Assembly (NCBI GenBank): GCA_026002835.1
Contig: BPGC01000012.1
Location: 1-58,068 of the forward strand
DNA from: Candidatus Nitrosocaldaceae archaeon
Lineage (GTDB): Archaea; Thermoproteota; Nitrososphaeria; Nitrososphaerales; Nitrosocaldaceae
Length of the DNA stretch: 58,068 bases
Direction: 5' to 3'
Shown here one piece after another: positions 33,787 through 40,809 of the stretch; positions within the stretch are counted from its first letter, which is position 1, and each line of letters begins with the position of its first letter. The translations under genes were made by a program, and so were the position numbers. The notes under the pieces were generated by a model. The model saw only the letters and a program-made list of their open reading frames with translations. It did not search any database and was not told the DNA's origin.

Positions 33787-34148
33787 TTATTAAAGCAGAT
33801 TTTTAAATGAATATATAGTATTATTTGTAATTTTGTCATAATTTATTATTGAACTTTTCTAGCATAAAACTTAAATATTCATGCAATACTATATATTGCA
33901 TTTATATATAAACATTTATTTTTTACAAAAGATTTAATAATAAATTATGAGAATCATATTATATGTCAACATGGTTTAGATATCTATTATCACATAGATG
34001 CATTCAAGATACAATGATTCAATCTAATTACAAGATCCAAAACCAAAATCTAGGCTTTATATTTAAGAAGTACTATCCCTATATTTTTAATAACAATCTT
34101 AATAGTTTTCAGCCCATCTTTAGCATATTTTTAAATTATATTTATTTT
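33787..34148. other. AT-rich gap with inverted repeat
   Basis: About 360 bp without a convincing gene. It holds the inverted repeat TGCAATA/TATTGCA (33882-33888 and 33894-33900, 5-nt spacer) and several TATA-like stretches. It precedes the replication genes, so an operator or replication origin of element 2 may lie here. A long frame through the region starting at 33963 has unlikely composition and I do not accept its first 60 codons. Confidence 0.4.
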
Positions 34149-34295
34149 ATGAATATTATGAAGCATATGAATAAGAAAAAATTCGAACAAATATGCAAAA
34201 GATGTGGATATAGTTGGCAAAGTCGAAAGATAAATCCAAAATCTTGTCCATATTGCAAGTCATACCATTGGAAAGGTGATGAATATGTGGGGTGA
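34149..34295 (+). CDS. small zinc-ribbon protein
   Basis: About 48 residues with ICKRCGYSWQSRKINPKSCP followed by YCKSYHWKGDE: two Cys pairs and a basic stretch, a pattern common for small archaeal zinc ribbons that bind nucleic acid. Starts at ATG 34149 or 34158. Its 3' end overlaps the next gene. It is the first gene of the element 2 replication operon and may act as its regulator. Confidence 0.5.
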   Translation: MNIMKHMNKKKFEQICKRCGYSWQSRKINPKSCPYCKSYHWKGDEYVG

Positions 34296-34560
34296 TCTAA
34301 CTATATACAATGCTAGAGTAATATTTGAGAAAGAATATCAAAGATATATAGCAAGGATCTATAATTATAAAAATGCTTACTATGTTGAAATAGTAGTTAA
34401 TAACAAAGCATATAGAGTACCAGAACATGCAGGAGTATCAAGAGATCATCTAAGATGCATTTTAGCAATTTTGAGATGGAAGGTATTAGCATTAGAAGGT
34501 ATTGAGGTTAATGATGATAGAATATTTGCAGATTTTAAGATGAGGTGTGAACAATGTTAA
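34279..34560 (+). CDS. hypothetical protein of the replication operon
   Basis: A 93-residue alpha/beta protein (VIFEKEYQRYIARIYNYK, then YYVEIVVNNKAYRVPEHA, ending CEQC). It overlaps the zinc-ribbon gene upstream and the helicase gene downstream by a few bases. Start chosen at the ATG directly after GGTG. No recognisable family. The tight overlaps argue for a role in replication of element 2. Confidence 0.5.
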   Translation: MNMWGDLTIYNARVIFEKEYQRYIARIYNYKNAYYVEIVVNNKAYRVPEHAGVSRDHLRCILAILRWKVLALEGIEVNDDRIFADFKMRCEQC

Positions 34561-36782
34561 CAGAATTATATCGTACTAATATTTTTTACAAACTAGGATC
34601 CAATGATGATTCTAACATTGATGAAATAGAGAGTTTAGCAAAAGATTTGAATAATACATGTCATATATGTGATATTAAATTCAATGATGGGTTAGCATTA
34701 TATGAGCATATAAAAGAAAGACATAGAATAATCCCACATGGTTACAATAAAATTCTAAGCGATATTATAGGAGTTATAGAAGATGAAAAAGGAAATAGCA
34801 AGTATATTATAGACGAATCGTTGTTAATATGCAAGTTCATAGATATACACTATACAGCAAACGAACCGATATTTTATAGTAATAATCTACTCTATAAATA
34901 TGATTATCTTGAAGGCTACTATAAAGTGATCTATGATGTTGAGGAGTATATTAGGAGAGAGTTAAATTCGTTAATAATGAATGCAAGGCTAGAAAATGGT
35001 TTAATATCAAGCAATAAACTAAAAAGCATAAACTTAGACAAGATAATAAAGCAAATAATAGATTTGAGTTATCTTAATGTTGATACAAATACTTCATATA
35101 TCGCATGCAACAATGGCATAATAAACATAAATACATTAGAAATAATGGAACATAATCCTAGATACTTTACTACAAAGAAGATAAATGCTAACTATATTGC
35201 TGATGATAGAGAACTAAAAAGGAAGCAAGGAGAGGTTATCAAATTCTTATGTAGCATAATGCCTAATGCAGATGACAGAGATAAGCTATTAGAAGCATTA
35301 GCCTTAGTATTCATACCAGTGCAAGAGATACAAAAAGCAATAATGTTCATTGGAGAAGGTGCTAATGGTAAAAGCACTCTATTAAACTTCTTTGAGACTA
35401 TGTTAGGCAAAAAGAACGTTAGTCATGTATCTCTACATGATCTAGAGTATGATAGATTTAAAGTAGCAGAGCTTGATAATAAACTGGCTAATATATTTGC
35501 AGATATAAAGAAGTTAGAATTAACCAGCACAAGCAAGTTAAAAGCTATAATTGCAGGCGATCCTATAACTGTAGAGCGTAAATACTCACATCCTTTTGAT
35601 ATAACGAATCTGCCTAGATTGTACTTTAGTGCTAATGCTTTGCCAGAAACGCCAGATGATAGTATATCGTGGTTTAGAAGATGGATAATAATAAAATTTG
35701 AGCAAGAATTTAATGGCAATGCCGATCCTTACTTGTTAAAGAAATTAACAAAACAAGAGAATCTAGATGTTCTATTTAGTATAATTATAAGAATAGCAAA
35801 TAGGATAAAGAGAGAAGGATTAAAATATGCTGATCTACCAGAAGATATAAACAATATATGGAGCAATAAAGGGAGTGTATTAGAGCAGTTTATTAACGAA
35901 TGTTGTGAGATAACTAATAACGCAGGCGATAAAATCCCAAAGAGTAAGTTATACCAACATTATGTAATGTATTGTAATACAAATAGTATAAAAGAGAAGC
36001 TAACAGATCAACAATTTAGTAGAAGAATAAAGAGCTTATATGGTTTAACAGACGATTCTAGAAAACTAGGAGGAAGGGATAGTAAAAGTGTTAAGGTATG
36101 GATGGGTATAAAACTTAAAGAGCGTACCATTAGTACCATTAGTACCACTACTTTATCTAATCTTTCTAACAATTTAATGAATGATGATATTTCAAATAAT
36201 AATGCGAATAATGATAATAAACTACAATATGAAGCGATACCTAATCTAAATATAATCTTTAAAGAACCAAAATATAACAAAAAATCTAAAAAGGTTAAAC
36301 GAAGTAATGGTACTAGTAGTACTAGTGGTACCATTCAATCTCTAGATGAATCTATAACACATAAGACCGATAGTATAAAGATACCCACATGGTTAGTTAT
36401 CAACTATAAAGGAGATCCTAACAGAGTCTTTTGTAAAGTATGTAATGAGAGCTGCTATCCTCGAATGGATATGCCTTTAGATCTTTGGGTTATAGAGCAT
36501 GCTAACCTATTCCATAAAGAGGATTTAGATGAAGAGTATAAAGAGATAGAAGTAAGCGATACTAGCAGTAATGAAAGATTGTATGAATGTAATATATGTG
36601 GTGCTTTATATAAAGAAGAGAAGAATTATAGGAATCATTTAGCATTGTTGCATAAAAAAGAGTTATCCAAAGATGCACTTGGCATAATGCTTAATAAGGA
36701 TAGCCATAATCTTTCAGATGATGAACATGCTAATCTAGCATTAGCATGGGATAGTAAAGGAGGTACTGCCGATGCAGAGTAA
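34554..36782 (+). CDS. D5/P4-type SF3 replication helicase with zinc fingers
   Basis: A 742-residue protein. N-terminal C2H2 finger CHICDIKFNDGLALYEHIKE plus RH (about 36-57), a region of 170 residues, and a D5-N-like segment. The SF3 helicase then shows Walker A GEGANGKSTLLNF near 267-279, Walker B-like NIFADIKKLE near 316-325, and motif C LPRLYFSANALPETPDD near 356-372 with the following RRWIIIKF. After a Ser/Thr/Asn-rich linker (about 525-610) come a C-x2-C...H-x4-H group (CKVCNESC...HANLFH) and a C2H2 finger (CNICGALYKEEKNYRNHLAL). It should unwind the origin of element 2. The fingers at both ends are unusual. I see no classical primase motif. Confidence 0.8.
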   Translation: MLTELYRTNIFYKLGSNDDSNIDEIESLAKDLNNTCHICDIKFNDGLALYEHIKERHRIIPHGYNKILSDIIGVIEDEKGNSKYIIDESLLICKFIDIHYTANEPIFYSNNLLYKYDYLEGYYKVIYDVEEYIRRELNSLIMNARLENGLISSNKLKSINLDKIIKQIIDLSYLNVDTNTSYIACNNGIININTLEIMEHNPRYFTTKKINANYIADDRELKRKQGEVIKFLCSIMPNADDRDKLLEALALVFIPVQEIQKAIMFIGEGANGKSTLLNFFETMLGKKNVSHVSLHDLEYDRFKVAELDNKLANIFADIKKLELTSTSKLKAIIAGDPITVERKYSHPFDITNLPRLYFSANALPETPDDSISWFRRWIIIKFEQEFNGNADPYLLKKLTKQENLDVLFSIIIRIANRIKREGLKYADLPEDINNIWSNKGSVLEQFINECCEITNNAGDKIPKSKLYQHYVMYCNTNSIKEKLTDQQFSRRIKSLYGLTDDSRKLGGRDSKSVKVWMGIKLKERTISTISTTTLSNLSNNLMNDDISNNNANNDNKLQYEAIPNLNIIFKEPKYNKKSKKVKRSNGTSSTSGTIQSLDESITHKTDSIKIPTWLVINYKGDPNRVFCKVCNESCYPRMDMPLDLWVIEHANLFHKEDLDEEYKEIEVSDTSSNERLYECNICGALYKEEKNYRNHLALLHKKELSKDALGIMLNKDSHNLSDDEHANLALAWDSKGGTADAE

Positions 36783-37950
36783 AACAGAGCATAAACTGAA
36801 CTCTATCCCTAAGATAAGTAAGAAGGAGCAGTTCTTAAAAGATCCAGACATTGCTAGATGGCATAATACATTAGCAAGAAGCAGCAAGATAACTGCATCT
36901 GTAAAGGTAAAGAATCTAGAACTGTTCTGTAGAGAGAATGGTATTAATGCACATGATATAATAAGATTAGCAAAAGAAGATAGTAAGAGGTTAAGAGATC
37001 TAGTATTAGATTATATAGCATATAAAGAGGAACAAGGAAGATCTATGAGTTATATAGAGAACTTCATAAAGGCATTAAAGTCATGGCTTAGATATTGGGA
37101 TCTAGAATTACCAAAGAGTATTAAGATAAGTGTTATTAAGAAGCATAGTAATGAGAGGATACCTAATGAGTATGAGTATACAGATATTATTAATAGAGCA
37201 GATATAAGAGCAAGAGTAATGATTGCTTTAATAAGTAAAGCTGGTTTAAGAATGCAAGTATTAGGCAATTATGATGGTACAGATGGTTTAAGGTTAAAAG
37301 ATATGCCAGATATACAAGTAATAAATGGTAAAGCTATATGCAAACAATATCCATGTATGATAAAAGTTAGAGTAGAGTTAAGTAAGAATAGAAGACCATA
37401 CATAACCTTCTTATCTAAACAAGGAGTAAAGTATTTGCTAGCATATCTTAATGATAGGATAAAGAATGGTGAAGTATTGAATGAAGATAGTCCTATAATA
37501 GCATGGGATAATAAGCATAGATATGGTTATCCAAAGCATAGGAAGAGTAGATTTTTAATAACAAATAGCATATCAGATGAGGTAAGGAAAGCTGTAAAGC
37601 CATATAAATTTAGACCGTATGTATTCAGATCATATTTTGATACACAATTATTATTAGCAGAAAGCAAAGGAAGAATAAATAGAGATTTTAGGCAGTTCTT
37701 CATGGGCCATAGTGGAGATATTGAGCATGTATATACATTGCATAAAGGTATGTTGCCAGAATATATAATCAATGAGATGAGAGATGCATATAACAGATGT
37801 GAAGAGTATCTAGATCTAGAAGTAAGCAATAAGGATAAAGAAGAGGAAGAGCTTAAGAACAAAGCACATAGTATAATAGAACAACTAGGCAAAGAAGAGT
37901 TGCTAAACCTACTGGCATTGACTAGTAGGGGCAATAACTTAAGCAAGTAG
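36772..37950 (+). CDS. int: tyrosine integrase of element 2
   Basis: A 392-residue protein. The N-terminal SAM-like core-binding domain (about 25-125, ITASVKVKNLELFCRENGIN) is followed by the catalytic domain: Arg I in SKAGLRMQVLGN near 155-166, box II RPYVFRSYFDTQL near 282-294 (Tyr instead of the first His), and FFMGHSGDIEHVYTLHKG near 311-328 with Tyr as nucleophile. A charged C-terminal tail ends it. GGAGGT at 36759-36764 and an 11-bp overlap with the helicase gene fix the start. It ends 112 bp from tRNA-Val. It is only distantly similar to the integrase at 24193, although both should recognise the same tRNA. Confidence 0.85.
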   Translation: MQSKTEHKLNSIPKISKKEQFLKDPDIARWHNTLARSSKITASVKVKNLELFCRENGINAHDIIRLAKEDSKRLRDLVLDYIAYKEEQGRSMSYIENFIKALKSWLRYWDLELPKSIKISVIKKHSNERIPNEYEYTDIINRADIRARVMIALISKAGLRMQVLGNYDGTDGLRLKDMPDIQVINGKAICKQYPCMIKVRVELSKNRRPYITFLSKQGVKYLLAYLNDRIKNGEVLNEDSPIIAWDNKHRYGYPKHRKSRFLITNSISDEVRKAVKPYKFRPYVFRSYFDTQLLLAESKGRINRDFRQFFMGHSGDIEHVYTLHKGMLPEYIINEMRDAYNRCEEYLDLEVSNKDKEEEELKNKAHSIIEQLGKEELLNLLALTSRGNNLSK

Positions 37951-38059
37951 TAGTTGATGCAGACGAAGCAGAGATATTGATAATGGAATATAGTTTTATC
38001 TATAAAGCTACATTACCAAATAAGAAGATAATTCTAGAGAGATTAGAACACACATAGTC

Positions 38060-38078
38060 AATGGGCCGGGAGAGATTC
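38060..38078. repeat. att site, tRNA copy
   Basis: Second copy of AATGGGCCGGGAGAGATTC; bases 38062-38078 are the 3' 17 nt of tRNA-Val (minus strand), covering the acceptor stem and part of the T arm. Confidence 0.9.
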
Positions 38079-38135
38079 GAACTCTCGACCTCCGCCGTGT
38101 CAGAGCGGCATCCTAACCAGCTAGACGACCGGCCC
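38062..38135 (-). tRNA. tRNA-Val (GAC)
   Basis: Complete cloverleaf on the minus strand: acceptor GGGCCGG/CCGGCCC, D arm with AGCTGGTTAGG, anticodon stem CCGCT/GGCGG with loop CTGACAC (anticodon GAC), T arm GAGAG-TTCGAAT-CTCTC and discriminator A. No intron and no encoded CCA. Its 3' end is the attachment site of the element(s) to the left. Confidence 0.95.
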
Positions 38136-38185
38136 TAACTACCATTCAATTAATTCATATATTTGCCATACTATTATAGTTGGAT

Positions 38186-39028
38186 ATGAATGTAAAGATC
38201 GCAACTACAGAATTCAGATTAAAACCATATAATGATTTTAAAGGATTCGAAGAAGATGTTATCAGCATGCTTGATAAGGCTACAGATGCTGATATTATAC
38301 TATTTGGTGAATGGTTCACTTTAGGGCTATTATACTCATTAACTGATAAACCGGATCATAAAGATGTTATAAAGATAGCAGAATATACCGATGATCTTAT
38401 AGGATTGTTAAATAGAGAAGCAAGAGATAGAAGAATAACTATAATTGCTGGAAGTACAGTTGAAGAAGAGAATAATAGATATTACGATACATGCTTTGTA
38501 TTTCATAAGGATAAGGTATTCAAGCATAGAAAGACACATCTCTTTCCATTAGAGAGAGAATTATGGAAGTTAGATGAGTATGATAAGATAAATGCTATTC
38601 AATTAGACGATTTAAAGATTGGTATATGCATATGTTATGAATCTCAGATACCTGAATGTTCTAGAGCTTTAGTATTACAAGGTTGTAACATTCTGTTCTG
38701 TCCATCATTCACAATAACCAATGCTGGTTATAATAGAATAAGATACTCTTGTCATGCTAGATGTATTGAGAATCAAGTGATTATGGTTTTAAGTAGCAGT
38801 ATAGGCAACCTAGGATTTGTCAAAGGTATAGGGAAGAGTGCTATATTATCTCCTTGTGATAAACCATGGCCTGATAATGGTATTATAGTTGAGTGTGAAG
38901 ATGATATAGCAATTGCTGATATTAATATAGATGATATAAATATAACAAGAGAGAAAGGAGCTGCTAGAACTCATAAAGATAGGATTAGGAAGAATGAATT
39001 GTATAAAAGGTGGTTATATGGAGTTTAG
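38186..39028 (+). CDS. carbon-nitrogen hydrolase (nitrilase superfamily)
   Basis: A 280-residue cytoplasmic enzyme with the Glu-Lys-Cys triad: Glu in ILFGEWFTLG near 38-47, Lys in KHRKTHLFPLE near 111-121, Cys in IGICICYESQIPE near 146-158. It hydrolyses an amide or nitrile; the exact substrate is not predictable. ATG at 38186 is preferred over TTG at 38180, since a TATA-like stretch near 38155 sits the usual distance upstream for a leaderless message. It precedes BluB and slightly overlaps it, so the two are one operon. It is the first chromosomal gene after the integration site. Confidence 0.8.
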   Translation: MNVKIATTEFRLKPYNDFKGFEEDVISMLDKATDADIILFGEWFTLGLLYSLTDKPDHKDVIKIAEYTDDLIGLLNREARDRRITIIAGSTVEEENNRYYDTCFVFHKDKVFKHRKTHLFPLERELWKLDEYDKINAIQLDDLKIGICICYESQIPECSRALVLQGCNILFCPSFTITNAGYNRIRYSCHARCIENQVIMVLSSSIGNLGFVKGIGKSAILSPCDKPWPDNGIIVECEDDIAIADINIDDINITREKGAARTHKDRIRKNELYKRWLYGV

Positions 39029-39659
39029 CGAAGAAGAGAAGCAAGGTGTTTACAAAGCGATCTATAGCAGAAGAGATGTGAGATCTCAATTTATAGATAA
39101 AAGCATTCCAGATGAATTGCTATTAAAGATCTTGGATGCTGCACATCATGCTCCATCAGTAGGCTTCTCTCAACCATGGGATTTCATAATCATAAAGGAT
39201 AAGAATATTAGAATGCAAGTAAAAGAATCATTTGAGAAGGAAAGGATAAACGCATCTAAATTTATAGATAACGAAGATAAGAAGAAGCAATATTTATCAT
39301 TCAAATTGGAAGGCATATTAGATGCTCCAGTAAATATATGCGTTACCTACGATCCTACTAGATTTGGACCATTCGTAATTGGAAGAAATAGTATACCAGA
39401 GACTGGTGTTTATAGTGTTTGTTTAGCCATACAAAATCTATGGCTGGCTGCGAGAGCTGAAGGGTTAGGAGTAGGATGGGTTAGTATATTAGATAATAAA
39501 GAACTTAAGAAGATATTAAAGATACCAAAGCATATAGAACCTATAGCATATCTTTGCATAGGGTATGTTACACATTTTGAAAACAAACCCGATCTTGAGA
39601 GATACAAATGGCTTCCTAGATTAAAGTTAGAGGATGTAATACATTTTAATACGTATTGA
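39018..39659 (+). CDS. bluB: 5,6-dimethylbenzimidazole synthase BluB
   Basis: A 213-residue flavin enzyme of the nitroreductase fold that converts reduced FMN and oxygen to dimethylbenzimidazole, the lower ligand of cobalamin. Typical BluB features are the N-terminal YSRRDVRSQF near 12-21, HHAPSVGFSQPWDFIIIKD near 40-58, TYDPTRFGPFVIGRNSIPET near 107-126, and ARAEGLGVGWVSILD near 143-157. The ATG at 39018 has GGTGG just upstream and the BluB homology begins there; the upstream ATG at 38994 would overlap the nitrilase more deeply. Cobalamin synthesis with this ligand is known for ammonia-oxidising archaea, which supports the host assignment. Confidence 0.85.
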   Translation: MEFSEEEKQGVYKAIYSRRDVRSQFIDKSIPDELLLKILDAAHHAPSVGFSQPWDFIIIKDKNIRMQVKESFEKERINASKFIDNEDKKKQYLSFKLEGILDAPVNICVTYDPTRFGPFVIGRNSIPETGVYSVCLAIQNLWLAARAEGLGVGWVSILDNKELKKILKIPKHIEPIAYLCIGYVTHFENKPDLERYKWLPRLKLEDVIHFNTY

Positions 39660-39695
39660 GTTAATCTTAAATTAGTTTCATCATAATTCGTTAAT

Positions 39696-39770
39696 GGGCT
39701 CGTGGCGCAGCATGGATAGCGCGGCAGCCTCCTAAGCTGTAGGTCGCCGGTTCGAATCCGGCCGAGCCCG
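39696..39770 (+). tRNA. tRNA-Arg (CCT)
   Basis: Acceptor GGGCTCG/CGAGCCC, D stem GCGC/GCGC, anticodon stem GCAGC/GCTGT with loop CTCCTAA (anticodon CCT), T arm GCCGG-TTCGAAT-CCGGC, discriminator G. No intron and no encoded CCA. The insertion sequence begins 26 bp downstream. Confidence 0.95.
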
Positions 39771-39795
39771 TTGTTTATATAATTCAACTGATTAA

Positions 39796-40717
39796 TGCAT
39801 TAACTTAGACAATACTAAATAAAAATTAGGTGATTAACCATTATTACCCACCAACACTTCAATCATCTTATCAAATACATCATCTCTATTGTTGTATCTG
39901 AACTCTAACTCTTTAAGATAGTATGGAAATAACTCTTTACTAACACCATGATATCTTAACAATCTCTCTTTAGCATAACTCCAGAACCCTTCTATACCAT
40001 TTATATACACTCTACCATTAGCAAACCTTATACTCTTATCTATCCTCTCATGCTTGAATCCATATAATACTAGAGTATCATATCCCTTGTATTTATCAGT
40101 ATATATTATGCTTCCTCTCTTAACTTTTTTAATAGTCTCTCTTAATATTGTTTCAGCTTTTACATCTTTAACTATCTCTACCTTTACTTTACCATTCCTT
40201 TCTAGTATACCAAATACTGGTATCTTATTGTTACTACCTCTACCCCTCTTACCTTTACTCTTACCTCCAAAGTATGCCTCATCAATTTCTACTTCTCCTT
40301 GTAATACATCATCTTTTGAACAATAATCATATATCTTCTCCCTAATTAATTGGTATATCTTATGTGTAGTAGTGTATGATAATCCTAACTCTTTACTAGC
40401 CTTTAATACTGGTATCTCTAACTCAAATAGCTTCAGTGCCATTATGAATTTGGTAAATGGTATCCTTAATCCATATAGTATGCTATCTTTCCTTATACTC
40501 CACTCCTTCTTACATCTATGGCATCTATAGCAGTTATCCTTAACCATACCTATATGATCATAATTGCAGTATATGCATCTATCATATCTCTTTAACAGTC
40601 CTTTCTCTATCAGCCATTCTATTGCTTTATCTTCATCATGTATTACCTTTGCTATATTTACTAGCATGTATCATCTATGTATAGTGCATTAACTTAGACA
40701 ATACTAAATAAAAATTA
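39796..40717. mobile_element. IS1595-type insertion flanked by 33-bp direct repeats
   Basis: The transposase gene lies between two identical 33-bp sequences (39796-39828 and 40685-40717) in the same orientation, rather than between the inverted repeats expected for this family. The true ends of the insertion sequence are therefore not certain. Confidence 0.6.
39834..40667 (-). CDS. IS1595-family transposase
   Basis: A 277-residue DDE transposase. The N-terminal zinc ribbon CIYCNYDH...CYRCHRCKKEWS (about 31-65) and a helix-turn-helix (LKASKELGLSYTTTHKIYQL near 98-117) precede the catalytic part. That part carries VEIDEAYFGGKSKGKRGRG near 145-163 (first Asp), IYTDKYKGYD near 200-209 (second Asp) and NGIEGFWSYAKERL near 232-245 with Asn-x-x-Glu. 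The frame is intact, so it may be active. It sits between tRNA-Arg and the S-layer gene on the opposite strand, and its right edge is within 100 bp of the S-layer promoter. Confidence 0.85.
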   Translation of the reverse strand: MLVNIAKVIHDEDKAIEWLIEKGLLKRYDRCIYCNYDHIGMVKDNCYRCHRCKKEWSIRKDSILYGLRIPFTKFIMALKLFELEIPVLKASKELGLSYTTTHKIYQLIREKIYDYCSKDDVLQGEVEIDEAYFGGKSKGKRGRGSNNKIPVFGILERNGKVKVEIVKDVKAETILRETIKKVKRGSIIYTDKYKGYDTLVLYGFKHERIDKSIRFANGRVYINGIEGFWSYAKERLLRYHGVSKELFPYYLKELEFRYNNRDDVFDKMIEVLVGNNG

Positions 40718-40776
40718 TGGATAAATTATCCATACTAATTATTGCTAATCTATGCTCAATCAATATTCAATAAAAA

Positions 40777-40809
40777 AATTTTTATATACCGTTCTTTGAT
40801 ATGTTAAGT
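40777..40809 (+). promoter_or_regulatory. S-layer gene promoter
   Basis: TATA box TTTTTATATA (about 40778-40787), then GTTCTTTGA (40791-40799), then 10 nt to the ATG at 40810. The distance TATA-ATG is about 27 nt, so the transcript should be leaderless. The same order and spacing are found in cassette I at 6337-6369. Confidence 0.7.

Larger units (their letters stand above)
25416..38078. mobile_element. integrated element 2 at tRNA-Val (about 12.6 kb)
   Basis: Bounded by the 19-bp direct repeat, with an intact tRNA-Val on the right. Contents: MazF-type remnant, helicase and methylase defence pair, small zinc-ribbon gene, SF3 replication helicase and tyrosine integrase. No virion or conjugation genes are visible, so it is best described as an integrated plasmid-like or satellite element carrying a defence module. 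Confidence 0.8.

Noticed and set aside
33963..34148. A 110-residue protein starting at 33963
   Set aside because: The first 60 codons have unlikely composition and overlap TATA-rich intergenic DNA; only the part from 34149 looks like a real zinc-ribbon protein.
26207..34295. Complete DISARM or BREX system
   Set aside because: Only a DrmD-like helicase and a DrmMI/PglX-like methylase are present. No DrmA, DrmB, DrmC, PglZ or BrxC homolog is visible, so I describe it as a two-gene system.
39696..40717. Integration of an element into tRNA-Arg
   Set aside because: The 33-bp direct repeats start 26 bp beyond the tRNA and share no tRNA sequence, and the enclosed gene is a DDE transposase, not a tyrosine recombinase.
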